NCBI GenBank assembly: GCA_958450325.1
Contig: OY288257.1
Location: 32,444,771-32,508,770, forward strand
From: Agrostemma githago
Lineage: Eukaryota > Streptophyta > Magnoliopsida > Caryophyllales > Caryophyllaceae
DNA: 64,000 bases
Reading direction: 5' to 3'
This document shows positions 10,006 through 19,785 of the stretch, one piece after another; positions within the stretch are counted from its first letter, which is position 1; every line of letters starts with the position of its first letter. Made by a program: the position numbers and the translations under genes. The notes under the pieces were generated by a model. That model did not search any database. It worked only from the letters and a program-made list of their open reading frames with translations, and was not told the DNA's origin.

Positions 10006-13000
10006 ATGCCTAGGAGGGGAGGCGACTTCTATCTCTTTAATCCAGAGCCGGAGAGACTCTTTCGAGCCTTTCGCCAACGGACGATTAATCGGGTTAGGAT
10101 CTCTCAACCGAGTGCAAGCAATACTCATCAAGGGCAAGCCCAAGGAGCCGACTTGAACACTTCACCTCGAGAGACGGCCGGAGGGACCTTCATCAATCCC
10201 TTCGGTGATTCTTCTCCTAGTTCCCCCTCTTCATCTACATCAACACTCTCTACACCACCATCTTCTCCCTTACATCCAAGAATGCCTAAGTTCTCCTCTC
10301 ACTCCACATTCACCGAGGATGTCTTGCCGGGACCGAGTGCATTACCGGAAGCCTATACCGGGAATTTTGTGGCAAAGACTCAATTTATCCAACTTGTGGA
10401 GAGGACCCATTTAGTGGTTTGCCCACCGAATACCCGCACCAACACATGGAGACCTTCTCCGATTATTGTGACGCTATATCTCAAACCGGGGTTACTCAAG
10501 ACCAAATTCGTTGGGTACTCTTCCCGTTTTCTCTTATTGGAAAAGCGAAGCAATGGATCAAGAGTCTCGATAGGGCAACCATGGGTATCGACACTTGGAA
10601 AAAGCTTGCCTTGGCGTTCTACCAAAAGTTTAACCCTCCGGAAAAGACGAACTTGCTTAGGGCCTCCATCACCGGGTCCAACAAAGGGATAAAGAGAGCC
10701 TATATGAAGCTTGGGAGCGGTTTAAGTCTTTGGTAAGATCGTGCCCTCATCATGGACTCTCACAATGGTTCTTAGTGCAACAATTTTGGAATGGACTTTA
10801 TGAGGACTCGAGAGCTATTCTTAACATGGGCTCCAACGGTAGGTTCACCGAGGTCGATGACGACCAAACATGGGCGAGAATCGAAGAGATGGCGGTGCAT
10901 AATTCGCAATATTCTAGGCCTAGGAAGGCACATCGAGGAGGCATACATGAGGTCGATACTATCACCAAATTAAGCATTGACCTTGGAGCTCAACTTAAAA
11001 CACACATGGAGACTATTGACAAGAAGCTCCAAAGCCACCTCAACCAAGTCCAAGGCTCTAGTTCATCCCACCATCAACCGATTCAAGAAGTGAATGCTTT
11101 GGAGTTCGCACCTCCTACACCTTACTTTGGGATGTGTGATACTTGTGGAATCGTTGGTCACGATCCTATGCATTGTAGAGGAAGTATTGAGCAAGTGAAC
11201 GCCTTTCAAGCGTTCAAGCAAGGTGCCTCCTACTCTAATCAATACCAAGCTTCCAATCAAGTTCCTCAACAACAAGCACTTCAACATCAACAACAACCTC
11301 GTCCCTATGTTCCACCTCCCTTACGGGACAACAATGAAAGTTACCAAGGTTATGTGGGTAACCAAAGACCCTTCAACAATTTCAAGCAAAATAACCAAGG
11401 CAACTTCAACAACAAGCAAGGGTTCCAGCAAGGGAACTTCAATCATGGCGGTTTCCAAGGAAACCAAAATTTCCAAGGAAACCGAAACTTTCAAGGTCAA
11501 CAAAACCACAACCAAGGCCTTAATCAAGGCAATTCTCATGGATTCCAAGGGAACCATCAACAACAACAAGCAACACATGGCAATCAACAAAGCAAGCCTA
11601 GGAGCCGGTCTCCTATTCATGACTATGGTACTCCATTAGCCCTCACCGATACTCCGCATAATCCATCATCCCCACCACGGGAATCCGACATAAAAAAGCA
11701 AATGATGGATATGCAAAGGAATACCCAAGAAATGCAAAAGAATCAATTGGAGGCACAAATGACACAACAAGGAATCATTGCTCAAATTCTAATGGATAAC
11801 AAGGAAATGAAAACTCACATGAAGATGATTGAGAATCAAGTGTCACAACTTGCATCGGGAAGTTCTTCAAGGCAAAGGGGGCAATTGCCTCCTCAAGGCG
11901 AAACTCCAAATTATGAACCTGTCAATGCCATCACCTTGAGGAGCGGTGCTACATATAATCCTCCCGTGTTTCCTAGTGAGCAAGAAGCAATGAAGGAAGT
12001 TGTGTCTCAAAATCAAGAAGAATCAAGCTTGGACAATCCAATGGAGGAACAAGTTCTATGGGAAGTCGAGAAACCCCAAGAAGACAACCCTCCCCCTCTT
12101 CAAGAGAAAGACAAGGGAAAAAGGAAAGTGTCCTTTGAAGAGTCCACCCCAATTGATCAAAACAAGTACCAAATCAAGTTGCCTTACCCATCAAGGCAAA
12201 TGAAGACTAAGGTGGACACTCATTACGACAAGTTCCTTAGTATTGTGAAGAAATTGGATGTTAGTGTCCCGTTCACCGAATTACTTACCCAAATCCCGGC
12301 ATATGAAAGATTTATAAGAGAAATCTTAGCTAGGAAGAGATTTGTCGACAAGGAAGAAACCGTAGCGTTCACGAGGGTGGTGAGCGAGCTTATCCAAGGT
12401 TCCACGCTTCCGAAGTTGAAGGATCCGGGTAGTTTTTCGATCCCTTGCACCATAGGCAACTTCTTGATCAAGAATGCGTTATGTGACTTGGGCGCGAGTG
12501 TGAGCATCATTCCATATTCTATTTGTTGCCGACTCGGAATGAAAGAGTTGAAATGTACGTCCCTCACCCTCCAAATGGCCGATAAATCATTCAATCGACC
12601 ATTAGGAATGTTAGAGGACGTACCGGTACGAGTGGGGAAATACTTCATTCCGGTCGACTTCATTGTGCTTGACATGCCGGAGGATGCCAATACTCCCATT
12701 ATTCTTGGGCGCCCATTTCTACACACCGCGGGTGCCATGACCGATGTGAAGAACGGTAGGATCACATTTGAGTTAGGCGAGGAAAAGATAGTGTTCGACC
12801 TCCAAGGCAACACTACGCCTACTAAGGATGAATCATGTAATATGTTCCAAGCCAAGAAAGACATCGATCTAGGGGGTGAACCGGAACAAATCTCGAAGAA
12901 GTACTCTTATGTACTTGAGGATGACGACTCCGATATGGAGGAAGATGAGAGCCCAATTCATGGGCTTGACGACAAGTTGAAGAGCAATGACAAGGAAGAA

Positions 13001-13243
13001 GATGAGCCTCCCTTGGGGCCGCATGAGGACCGGTGGACGTTTGGGTATGTCCCCAAGGACCAAAAGTACAAGTTCAAGTCGTTGAACTTGGAAGAGCGGG
13101 ATGCCCCGGGAACGTCAAGGCAAGGCCATGAGGAGCCTTTGGATATGGTCGGTTATATGACATGCTTCATTGAAGACTTCTCTAAGGCCTTCGACTTGTT
13201 CTTACGTGCCCTTGATGGAGATGGAACTAGTTTTGGTTGTTGA
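10006..13243 (+). pseudogene. E gag and protease-like region
   Basis: The coding region starts at ATG 10006 (MPRRGGDFYLFNPEPERLFR) and continues in three frames, so it carries two frameshifts: one near 10405 and one near 10685. The capsid-type part (about 10380-10900) has PHHGLSQWFLVQQFWNGL. A CX2CX4HX4C zinc knuckle (CDTCGIVGHDPMHC) is at 11135-11176. An asparagine/glutamine-rich stretch follows at about 11220-11600, then a coiled-coil-like Met/Gln stretch near 11690-11850. The protease-like domain has CDLGASVSIIPYS (Asp at 12485) and ILGRPFL. The acidic tail ends with AFDLFLRALDGDG. There is no RT. Gag packages element RNA in cytoplasmic particles; the protease would process it. Confidence 0.85.
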
Positions 13244-13534
13244 AAAAGATTAAAGAAAGCATCACCTTGGTTTGACGGAGATCCACAAGAACCGTCTCAT
13301 TGTATATATCTCTTTCTTGTAGTTAGTTGGATTTTTGTGAATTCTTGTTATTTGGATTGATTGATGAGCGTTGTGAGGGAGAGAGTTTGATGTGCGTTTG
13401 AGTATTGCTTGATAGGTGAAATGAGAATGCTCCTAGAGAAGAGTGACTATGATATACCTTGGGTTGTAAGCACGAGGATCGGGTTTTCGAAGCTTCGAGC
13501 GAGCTTTTGGGATTGTGGAAGTTGAAGAAGGCCC

Positions 13535-13722
13535 ATCCCGATCGGGATGAGGCGTCCCGACTAGGAAGGGTAAGGCTTCCCGACCGGGAAAGGTGCCTTC
13601 CCGATCGGGAAGGGTGCACCATATTTCGAGCTTCCTGTGAGTCCTTCCCGACCGGGATGAGGGCGTCCCGATCGGGAATGGTGAGGTAACCCGATCGGGA
13701 TCAATCTTCCTGACCGGGAAGG
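13535..13722. repeat. Internal palindrome array of E
   Basis: About eight TCCCGATCGGGA/TTCCCGACCGGGAA palindromes of the same type as in the LTR occur here, 300 bp after the gag stop and 2.5 kb before the 3' LTR. No TATA box follows. The same internal array is in A (39790-39976) and A' (45895-46083). Confidence 0.85.
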
Positions 13723-13911
13723 TCCTCTGCTCCGCCTTTGTGATTCTTCTTCGCAAATCAAGTCCACCCAACCGTTTTATGCCCCCTCCCAACCTCCCTA
13801 CTCCTTCTTGTTCCTATCATATGACCCATACACCTCACTTTACACCGAGATCCACATCAAATCCCACCCCCCTCACACCTTTACCACCTCTACCATGAGT
13901 TGTTATCGAAA

Positions 13912-13989
13912 ATGAAGCAGAAAAGCAATGATGAAGACAAGCACGTGCCTTTATTGATCTATGAGACGACGGAGAGAGTGAGTAGCTAA
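13912..13989 (+). CDS. 25-aa conserved small ORF in E
   Basis: ATG at 13912 opens a 25-residue frame with DEDKHVPLLIYETTERVSS before TAA. Element A has DDDKQVPILIYETMERVSC in its own post-gag region (39492-39570, minus) and A' has nearly the same (45598-45676, minus). Changes between them are mostly conservative although the flanking DNA has diverged. An upstream in-frame-type motif, SYDPYTS, is also shared. The ORF ends in GAGTGAGT, which resembles a 5' splice site, so it may be an exon end rather than a free peptide. Function unknown. Confidence 0.4.
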   Translation: MKQKSNDEDKHVPLLIYETTERVSS

Positions 13990-14475
13990 CCAATGGTATG
14001 GCAACTATCCTTTCTTTTCCGTTTTTGTTGCTGCTTGTTTTCCTTTGTTTATTCCCTTCTCCCTGTACACTTATGTGTCTTGATGTCATGGTGGCCTTCG
14101 AGGCCTCGGTAGTGGTTGCTCCCGACTCCCGACGATGTGATTACGTCGAGAGTCAATCGAAAAATCCAAATTTTACAAGTTTTTCACTCTTTCTTTTTGA
14201 GGATTTAGTCGGATTTAGGCGGAATCCAGGCTAGGTGACTTGATTACACCTAGCCCTCCCCTCCCATTTCCTTTTATTTCCTTCTTTTTATTTTTCTTCC
14301 CCCTTCCATATCTTTTTCTCGTCTCGGCCCATGGTGACATGACTACACCCCGGCCGGACACCTTCTACCCTTTTCTTCACTTTATTTTTTGATTTTTAGC
14401 TTTATTTTCGTAGTTTCTTTTCTTTTTCTTTTGTCTCTCCGCACCCTACGATCGAGCATGAGGACATGGCTCGAT

Positions 14476-14490
14476 TTAAGTGTGGGGGAG
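14476..14490 (+). other. Internal polypurine tract copy in E
   Basis: TTAAGTGTGGGGGAG here is identical over 15 bases to the terminal PPT at 16229-16243. It sits in a conserved setting, GAGGACATGGCTCGAT before and CGATATTCTATCG after, which A, A' and in weaker form D also keep. It could be a central priming site for plus-strand DNA synthesis. Confidence 0.55.
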
Positions 14491-16228
14491 CGATATTCTA
14501 TCGTAGTTAGTTTTAATTTCATAGTTTTTCGAAAAAAACCTTTAAAAATCCTAAAAATTTGAAATTTTTTCACAAAAATCAAAAATATTTTCTCTTTTTT
14601 GTGTTTTCGTTTTGTGTCTTTGTGTCGTATATTTGTTTGTGTGCGTGTTTTGCCTCCCTTTGTCCTTATAGGTTGCCTAATCTCTGTTGTTTGGAAAGCT
14701 TTGAAGACATCCGGTAACATCCTCTAACCCTCTTTCCCTCTTTACCTCTTTATTCCTTGTGATGTTTGGTGAAGGTTGTGTTGAGGTGTGCTCGGGTGGA
14801 GCTTGTACATTCTTGTGGTGGATTTGGTGACTTGTATAGATTATCGGGGTGGTGCTTGTTATTTGTTTGTTTTGTTTTGTTTTATTTTGTTGCCTTTTTG
14901 TTTCTTTTCTTTCGTTCGTTTTCGTTGAGTCTTTGTTTTGTGTGTGTATTTGTGTCATGTGTGTAAACCATTTTCGAAAACCCGGTTTAGAGGCTAGTGT
15001 GTGAGTGTCTATCTTTCCCCTCCTAGTAGTGTAAATCGAGTCTTGGACTTTAGCCTAGTAGAATGACCCTAATTCAATGATTTCGTTGGTCCTTTACCTT
15101 GAGTCCACTTAGCTTACTAGGGATTTACTACGGGATTTGTACTTTTGACCATTATGACCACCCACGGTGTGAAAAGGCCTTGGTTACCGAGTCTCGTCCC
15201 CTAGGTGACCGTGTTTAGGATCGTTTGATTAGTCCAAGTTCTCCACTTTTTGTGGGTTTGAAGGGAAGGACGCTCCCCGACTTACCCTTTACCCTACCTT
15301 CCCCACATACACACACAATAAAATACAATTTGTTGATTCTCTCATTCTTGATTGTCGAAAACTGCCAAAAATGCCAAATCTTTCCAAAAAGGGTAGAGAA
15401 AAAAAAAACAAAAGAAAAAAATGAAAGAAAGAAAAGAATGAGGAAAAGGAAAAGGCACAAAAGCCAAAAAGAAAATAGAAAAGAAGAAAAAGAATGGCAT
15501 GGCAACAAACAAGTCAAAACGTCGAAAAGAAAGAAAATGCCAAAAGAAAACCCGTCTCACAAAAGAAATCCTCACAAAAATAAGTCTTTTTTCCGACTTT
15601 TGCCGTGAAGAGCCTACCAAATGACCGAGTCCCGAGGAAGGATGATAGCGGCATTAGTCGGTCTTCCCTCATTTTGCATGTTTTCCACCTTTTTACTTGG
15701 ACTAGTTAGGCGGTCTTGGACACGGGACGACCCTCTTGGCTCACGCTAAAGGGGGCGGGGTCTCACTTACCTACAGTGTCGACTAACACCGTGGTTCTTC
15801 ACTTTACCACTTCGTCGATCGTCCCGTAGTACGTTTTTAGAAAGTTAGGAGGACCTAGGTAAGTTACCAACGTTTTTATTGCTTGATCGTCATACTATTA
15901 GGGTTTAGTTCACCTTGGTTTGTATTGCTAGCTTTGGAACGTTGTCACTTACCTCGAGTCCTAAACCGGTGTTTCATTCACCGCTTTTAGAGGGGAGCGG
16001 TATTTCTTTTGTTTTAGGTGCAACCGTCTATTTGTTTGTTTGTGTGTTTGTTTGTTTATGTGTTTTGTGTCCGGTTGCACCCGCGGTTTTGTCGCAAGAC
16101 CCAACTTGCCTTGCGGAGTGCACTTGTCCTCTAAGTGCACTCGCATGAGTTGAAAGGGGCGTAGGGTGCGCTAATACCCACTCGGTTAGTTTAGTATTAG
16201 TGTGTGCTTACTCGAGGGCGAGTAAGGG
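14491..16228 (+). other. E 3' non-coding region
   Basis: This 1.7-kb stretch has no supported gene. It includes TATAGGTTGCCTAATC at about 14667, shared with A, and a strongly purine-rich sense tract (about 15395-15545, AAAGAAAAG-type). Further blocks are conserved with A at 15610-16130. Long frames over it are low-complexity by-products. Confidence 0.7.
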
Positions 16229-16244
16229 TTAAGTGTGGGGGAGT
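16229..16244 (+). other. E terminal polypurine tract
   Basis: TTAAGTGTGGGGGAGT directly abuts the 3' LTR start TGATTAGTG at 16245. This is the plus-strand primer site expected for an LTR element. Confidence 0.9.
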
Positions 16245-17802
16245 TGATTAGTGTAGTTTGTAGTGCCTATTTTTCTTTGTTTTAGTCCCATTTCCTTGTG
16301 GAATCGCTCCTTGGGAGCGATTCATGGGCTTCTTATGCTTCCTTTAGTCCGTTTCAGGTTCCCGAGACCGATTTGGAAGAGTTGGAGTGATTCTGACTCA
16401 ATACATACACATTTTGGAGCCAACGAGATAAAGGAACGATGACTCGAGGCCTTGGAATCGACCCCGAGACCTTGGGACCCCATCCCGAGTCTCGAGAATC
16501 GACGGGGAGCCCATGAGATACAAGGAGGGACCCTAGAGCTCTATTTGGAGGCACACAAGACCCTTCCCGGTCGGGATAGTGGCCTTCCCGATCGGGAAGG
16601 GGTGCACAATTAGGAGCGTTGCTGTGGGTCCTTCCCGGTCGGGTTGAGCCCTTCCCGATCGGGATGATCCGTCCCGGTCGGGACGGGCTACAGCTCACCC
16701 GCATTTCTTCTTTTCTTCTCCTTCATTCTTGTACCCATATATATACTCCCTTCTTGTAATTTTAAGACATCTTATCTTACCCTAGACTAGTTTAAGCCTC
16801 AAAAACTCTAGATTAGTTCTACTCTCATTAATCTTAATCTCTCTTTAATCTTTAGTTAATCATTGTAATTAGTTCTTGTATTAAGAAGTTCTGGAAGATT
16901 GTTCCAAGATTGACAACCTTGGGATTCTATTTGGGTTCTTATTTATACAAGATTTCATCTTTTCCTCATCCTAGTATTGGTATAATCATCTCTACTCTTA
17001 ATCTTGTTTATTTAATCTTGTTTGAATCTTGTTATATTGTTATTGACATTGTTCTTGTTAATCATTATGGATGTTTGTTTAGTGATGATATTTTCTCTTG
17101 TTATGGTTGATTTATACAAGATAATGAGTGAGTAGTCTTCTTGTGGGGTTAGTAGGAGGATTAGGGGTAGATTATGAATGATTAGGGTTGATTAAGGGGA
17201 AAAGGTTACATCTTTGTTGTTAGTCACATTGTAGGCACTCTATGTGTTTGTTGATATGCTTGTGTGAGTTGTAGTGGCCATGCTTCCCATACTTGTGTTC
17301 GTCTTCTCATTGATTGTTTATTTTGTGGAAATGTCGAGAATAGTTTAGTCGCGAGAGCGCGGACTAGGGTCTAAGTTGCGAGAGCCCGGACCCACCTTGA
17401 CATCGGTCTAAGTTGCGAGAGCCCGGACCGACTCTAGTAACTAGGAGACACCTATACCCTTGATCACCCCAATTACCCTTCTACTCCTATGAACCCGACC
17501 TACCCCACTTTCTTCCATATTTGAGTTCATCGTCTTAGTTAGTCATCATTTCAATAGTTTCATCGTTTAGTTAGTTCTCGTAGTTAGTTCATCATTAGTC
17601 TAGCTATCTCTTCTCCTCCATCATAGTTTTCCATTTATCGTTTCTTTGTGTTTGTTTGGTAGCATAGTCTCGTTTGTAGGCCAACCTAGTCTAAACCTTG
17701 ATTTACCGTCCTCGTGGATACGATCCCGACTTACCCTAGCTACTCACTAGGTTAGTCGGTGTTTCATTGATCGGCTAGGGACGTGACAAATCCCTACCAT
17801 CA
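16245..17802 (+). repeat. E 3' LTR
   Basis: The 3' LTR is 1558 bp and ends CCCTACCATCA before TSD gggtc at 17803-17807. It has five palindromes (16563-16686), TATA at 16737-16745 and an added TTGTTTATTTAATC-type insertion near 17005 relative to the 5' LTR. Confidence 0.9.
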
Positions 17803-17807
17803 GGGTC

Positions 17808-19625
17808 TCTTGGGTTTTGGGGTTGCCCGGGCAAACCATGGGGTGGATGAATTGGGGCGGCTAAGGCTTTTGTTGCTTCTTGTGATTCCCAAACCTTGAG
17901 CCTTGCCTTATTATCTTGATGCTCATTCCATAGTTGTCCAACGGTTCTTTGCAAATCATTAATGTTATCCCATGGAACTCCTCCTTGACAAATTGAAAAT
18001 TGCTTGATTGGCCATAAGATCTAGAGGGTTGATTGAATGGTTGTTGATTGTAACCTTGATAACCATGAAAATTACCTTGGAACCCTTGATTGTATCCATG
18101 ATTGAAATGATTACCATGTTGATTTTGGTAATTGTTGTAATTGTTGGGAACATGGAAGTTGCTACCTTGTTGATTGAAGTTGCTCCTTTGATGAGGAGGC
18201 ATATATAGGGGCATCTTTGGAGGACCTTGGTTAAAGGACCTTTTTTTTACTTTGATTAAATGGCCTAGTTTGAATCCCTTGGGCATGTGGCATCGGATTT
18301 TGAACATTTTGATTTCCATAAGAAAAGTTAATTAGGATGAAACCTTGTGCTGGCATTGTAAGTATTAGAAAAGGGATCAAATTGAGGTCTTTGCCCATAT
18401 AATTGTATAGCTTGGACTTCATTTGGCTCTTCAATATATTTTTTTCATTAGGAATACAAGAGCTAGAATCATGGCCATAATTGCCACAATGATCATATTG
18501 AACTTCCCATGTTAATTGTTTTGGAGGTGATGGTGGCCTTGGTGGAACACTCTCTTGAATTTGGTACATACCTCTAGGAGTGGGCTTAGAATTCATGGCA
18601 TCCATTCTCTTTTTCAATTCTTCAACTTCTTCTTGAAGTTTCAATTCATTAGAACTCTTAGATAAGTTCACTTCAACTTTCTTTCTATAATCCCTCGATT
18701 GACCCATTCTAGAATCACTCCTTGCCATCTTCTCAATAAGATTCTTAGATGCCTCATCGGTGAGAGAAGAGAAGTCTCCTCCGGCGGCCAAATTGAGATT
18801 TTCCTTGGTTCTTGATGAAAGGGTGTTATAAAACGTTTGGGTGGTTAGCCAATCGGGTATTCCATGATGTGGACATTTGCGCAATAGATCTCTAAATCTT
18901 TCCCAAGCCTCACTTAGGTTTTCAAATTCATCTTGCTTGAAAGTTTGTATCTCCATGCGATATTGGTTAGTCTTTGACGGCGGAAAATATTTCTCCAAGA
19001 AGGCATTAGATAGTTGAGCCCATGTTGTGAATGTATTAGCGGGATGGCCTTGAAGCCATCTACGAGCTCCATCTCTCAAGGTCTTTGGAAATAATAAACG
19101 ATGCAATTGACATGAAGTTAATCCATTGAGACGGACTCCTACTAATTTTTCTTTAAATGAAGCGATGTGCTCTTGGGCATCTTCTTGAGAAAAACCGTGA
19201 AAAGTATCTTGTTGGACCGCATTTGTCAAAGAGGCTTTCAATTCATAATTCTCGGGAATCTCTCCGAAATCGATGGGAGAAGGTGTTTCTTCGTGTGTTA
19301 ATTAGGAGTGAGAGGCTAGGGTCGCCATTGGTTGGATTGGTAGTGATGGTGGATTTGAATTTGGTGAATTTGGAGGGGATAGATTTTGATTTGGTGGTGG
19401 TGTTCTCGGTGATGGTGGTGTAGGTGGTGAATTTTGTGAAGTGGATGGTATGGAAGGATTATTTGGAATAGGGTTATGTGATGTAGAAGGTGTAGAAAGT
19501 GTATGTGGTAGGATGGGATTAAGGTTGGGAGGTGATAATGAAGGACTTGGAATGATGGTGGTTAAGTTATTTCCCCGAAAACGCAATGCTCTAAAAGTCC
19601 TTCCCGGCTCCGGATCGAACCACAA
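17808..19625 (-). pseudogene. Athila I gag, middle unit
   Basis: Read leftward from ATG 19625 (MWFDPEPGRTFRALRF) this is an Athila-type gag. A stop follows ATLASHS at about 19302, then capsid sequence resumes (19241-18231) with TFHGFSQEDAQEHIASFKEK and CPHHGIPDWLTTQTFYNTL. The zinc knuckle reads YDHCGNYGHDSSSC: the first cysteine is tyrosine, also in the copy at 59640. A Gln/Asn/Phe-rich tail (18208-17965) follows a frameshift. The gene is cut by E at 17807 and continues at 8219. It was already broken before duplication, since the copy at 58676-60771 shares some lesions. Confidence 0.85.
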
Positions 19626-19754
19626 GGGCGATGACGTTCCTGGGCATAAAACTCAATTAAACGGTGACACTCCTAGCACCTAATGATACTACGGAAGAGG
19701 GAGAAAAGAAAAGAACCAAAAACAATAACTAAAAACACAACAACTACTAGCCGC

Positions 19755-19785
19755 TCCCTGGCAACGGCACCATTTTGAAGCGCGC
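19755..19785 (-). other. Athila I PBS and 10-bp LTR stub
   Basis: The minus strand of 19772-19755 reads TGGTGCCGTTGCCAGGGA, a tRNA-Asp PBS with two mismatches. The LTR start TGAAGCGCGC follows at 19776-19785 on the plus strand and then stops: element A begins at 19786. In the other copy the LTR continues for 1.76 kb from 60922. Confidence 0.8.

Larger units (their letters stand above)
13244..14475 (+). other. E post-gag region, first part
   Basis: This non-coding stretch follows the gag stop. It holds the second palindrome array (13535-13722), a 25-codon ORF conserved in element A (13912-13989), and pyrimidine-rich DNA before the internal polypurine tract. Nothing else coding is supported. 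Confidence 0.6.
8225..17802 (+). mobile_element. Element E: 9.6-kb gag-protease LTR element
   Basis: This is a complete LTR element: 5' LTR 8225-9792, PBS for tRNA-Asp 9796-9813, gag-protease region 10006-13243, 3 kb of non-coding sequence, PPT 16229-16243, 3' LTR 16245-17802. It has no RT, RNase H or integrase. That makes it a non-autonomous element of the kind called TR-GAG or a large derivative, probably served by an Athila partner. By eye about two dozen substitutions separate its ~1.55-kb LTRs, which suggests a moderately young insertion. It lies head-to-head against Athila I, which it splits. Confidence 0.9.

Noticed and set aside
15225..15608. Lys-rich 127-codon frame in the E 3' region
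   Set aside because: By-product of the A-rich purine tract; frames on both strands are equally open and low in complexity.
19755..19772. 3' end of a tRNA-Asp gene
   Set aside because: Only the 18-nt CCA end is present, next to an LTR; it is the primer-binding site. Same at 9796, 41699 and 60901.
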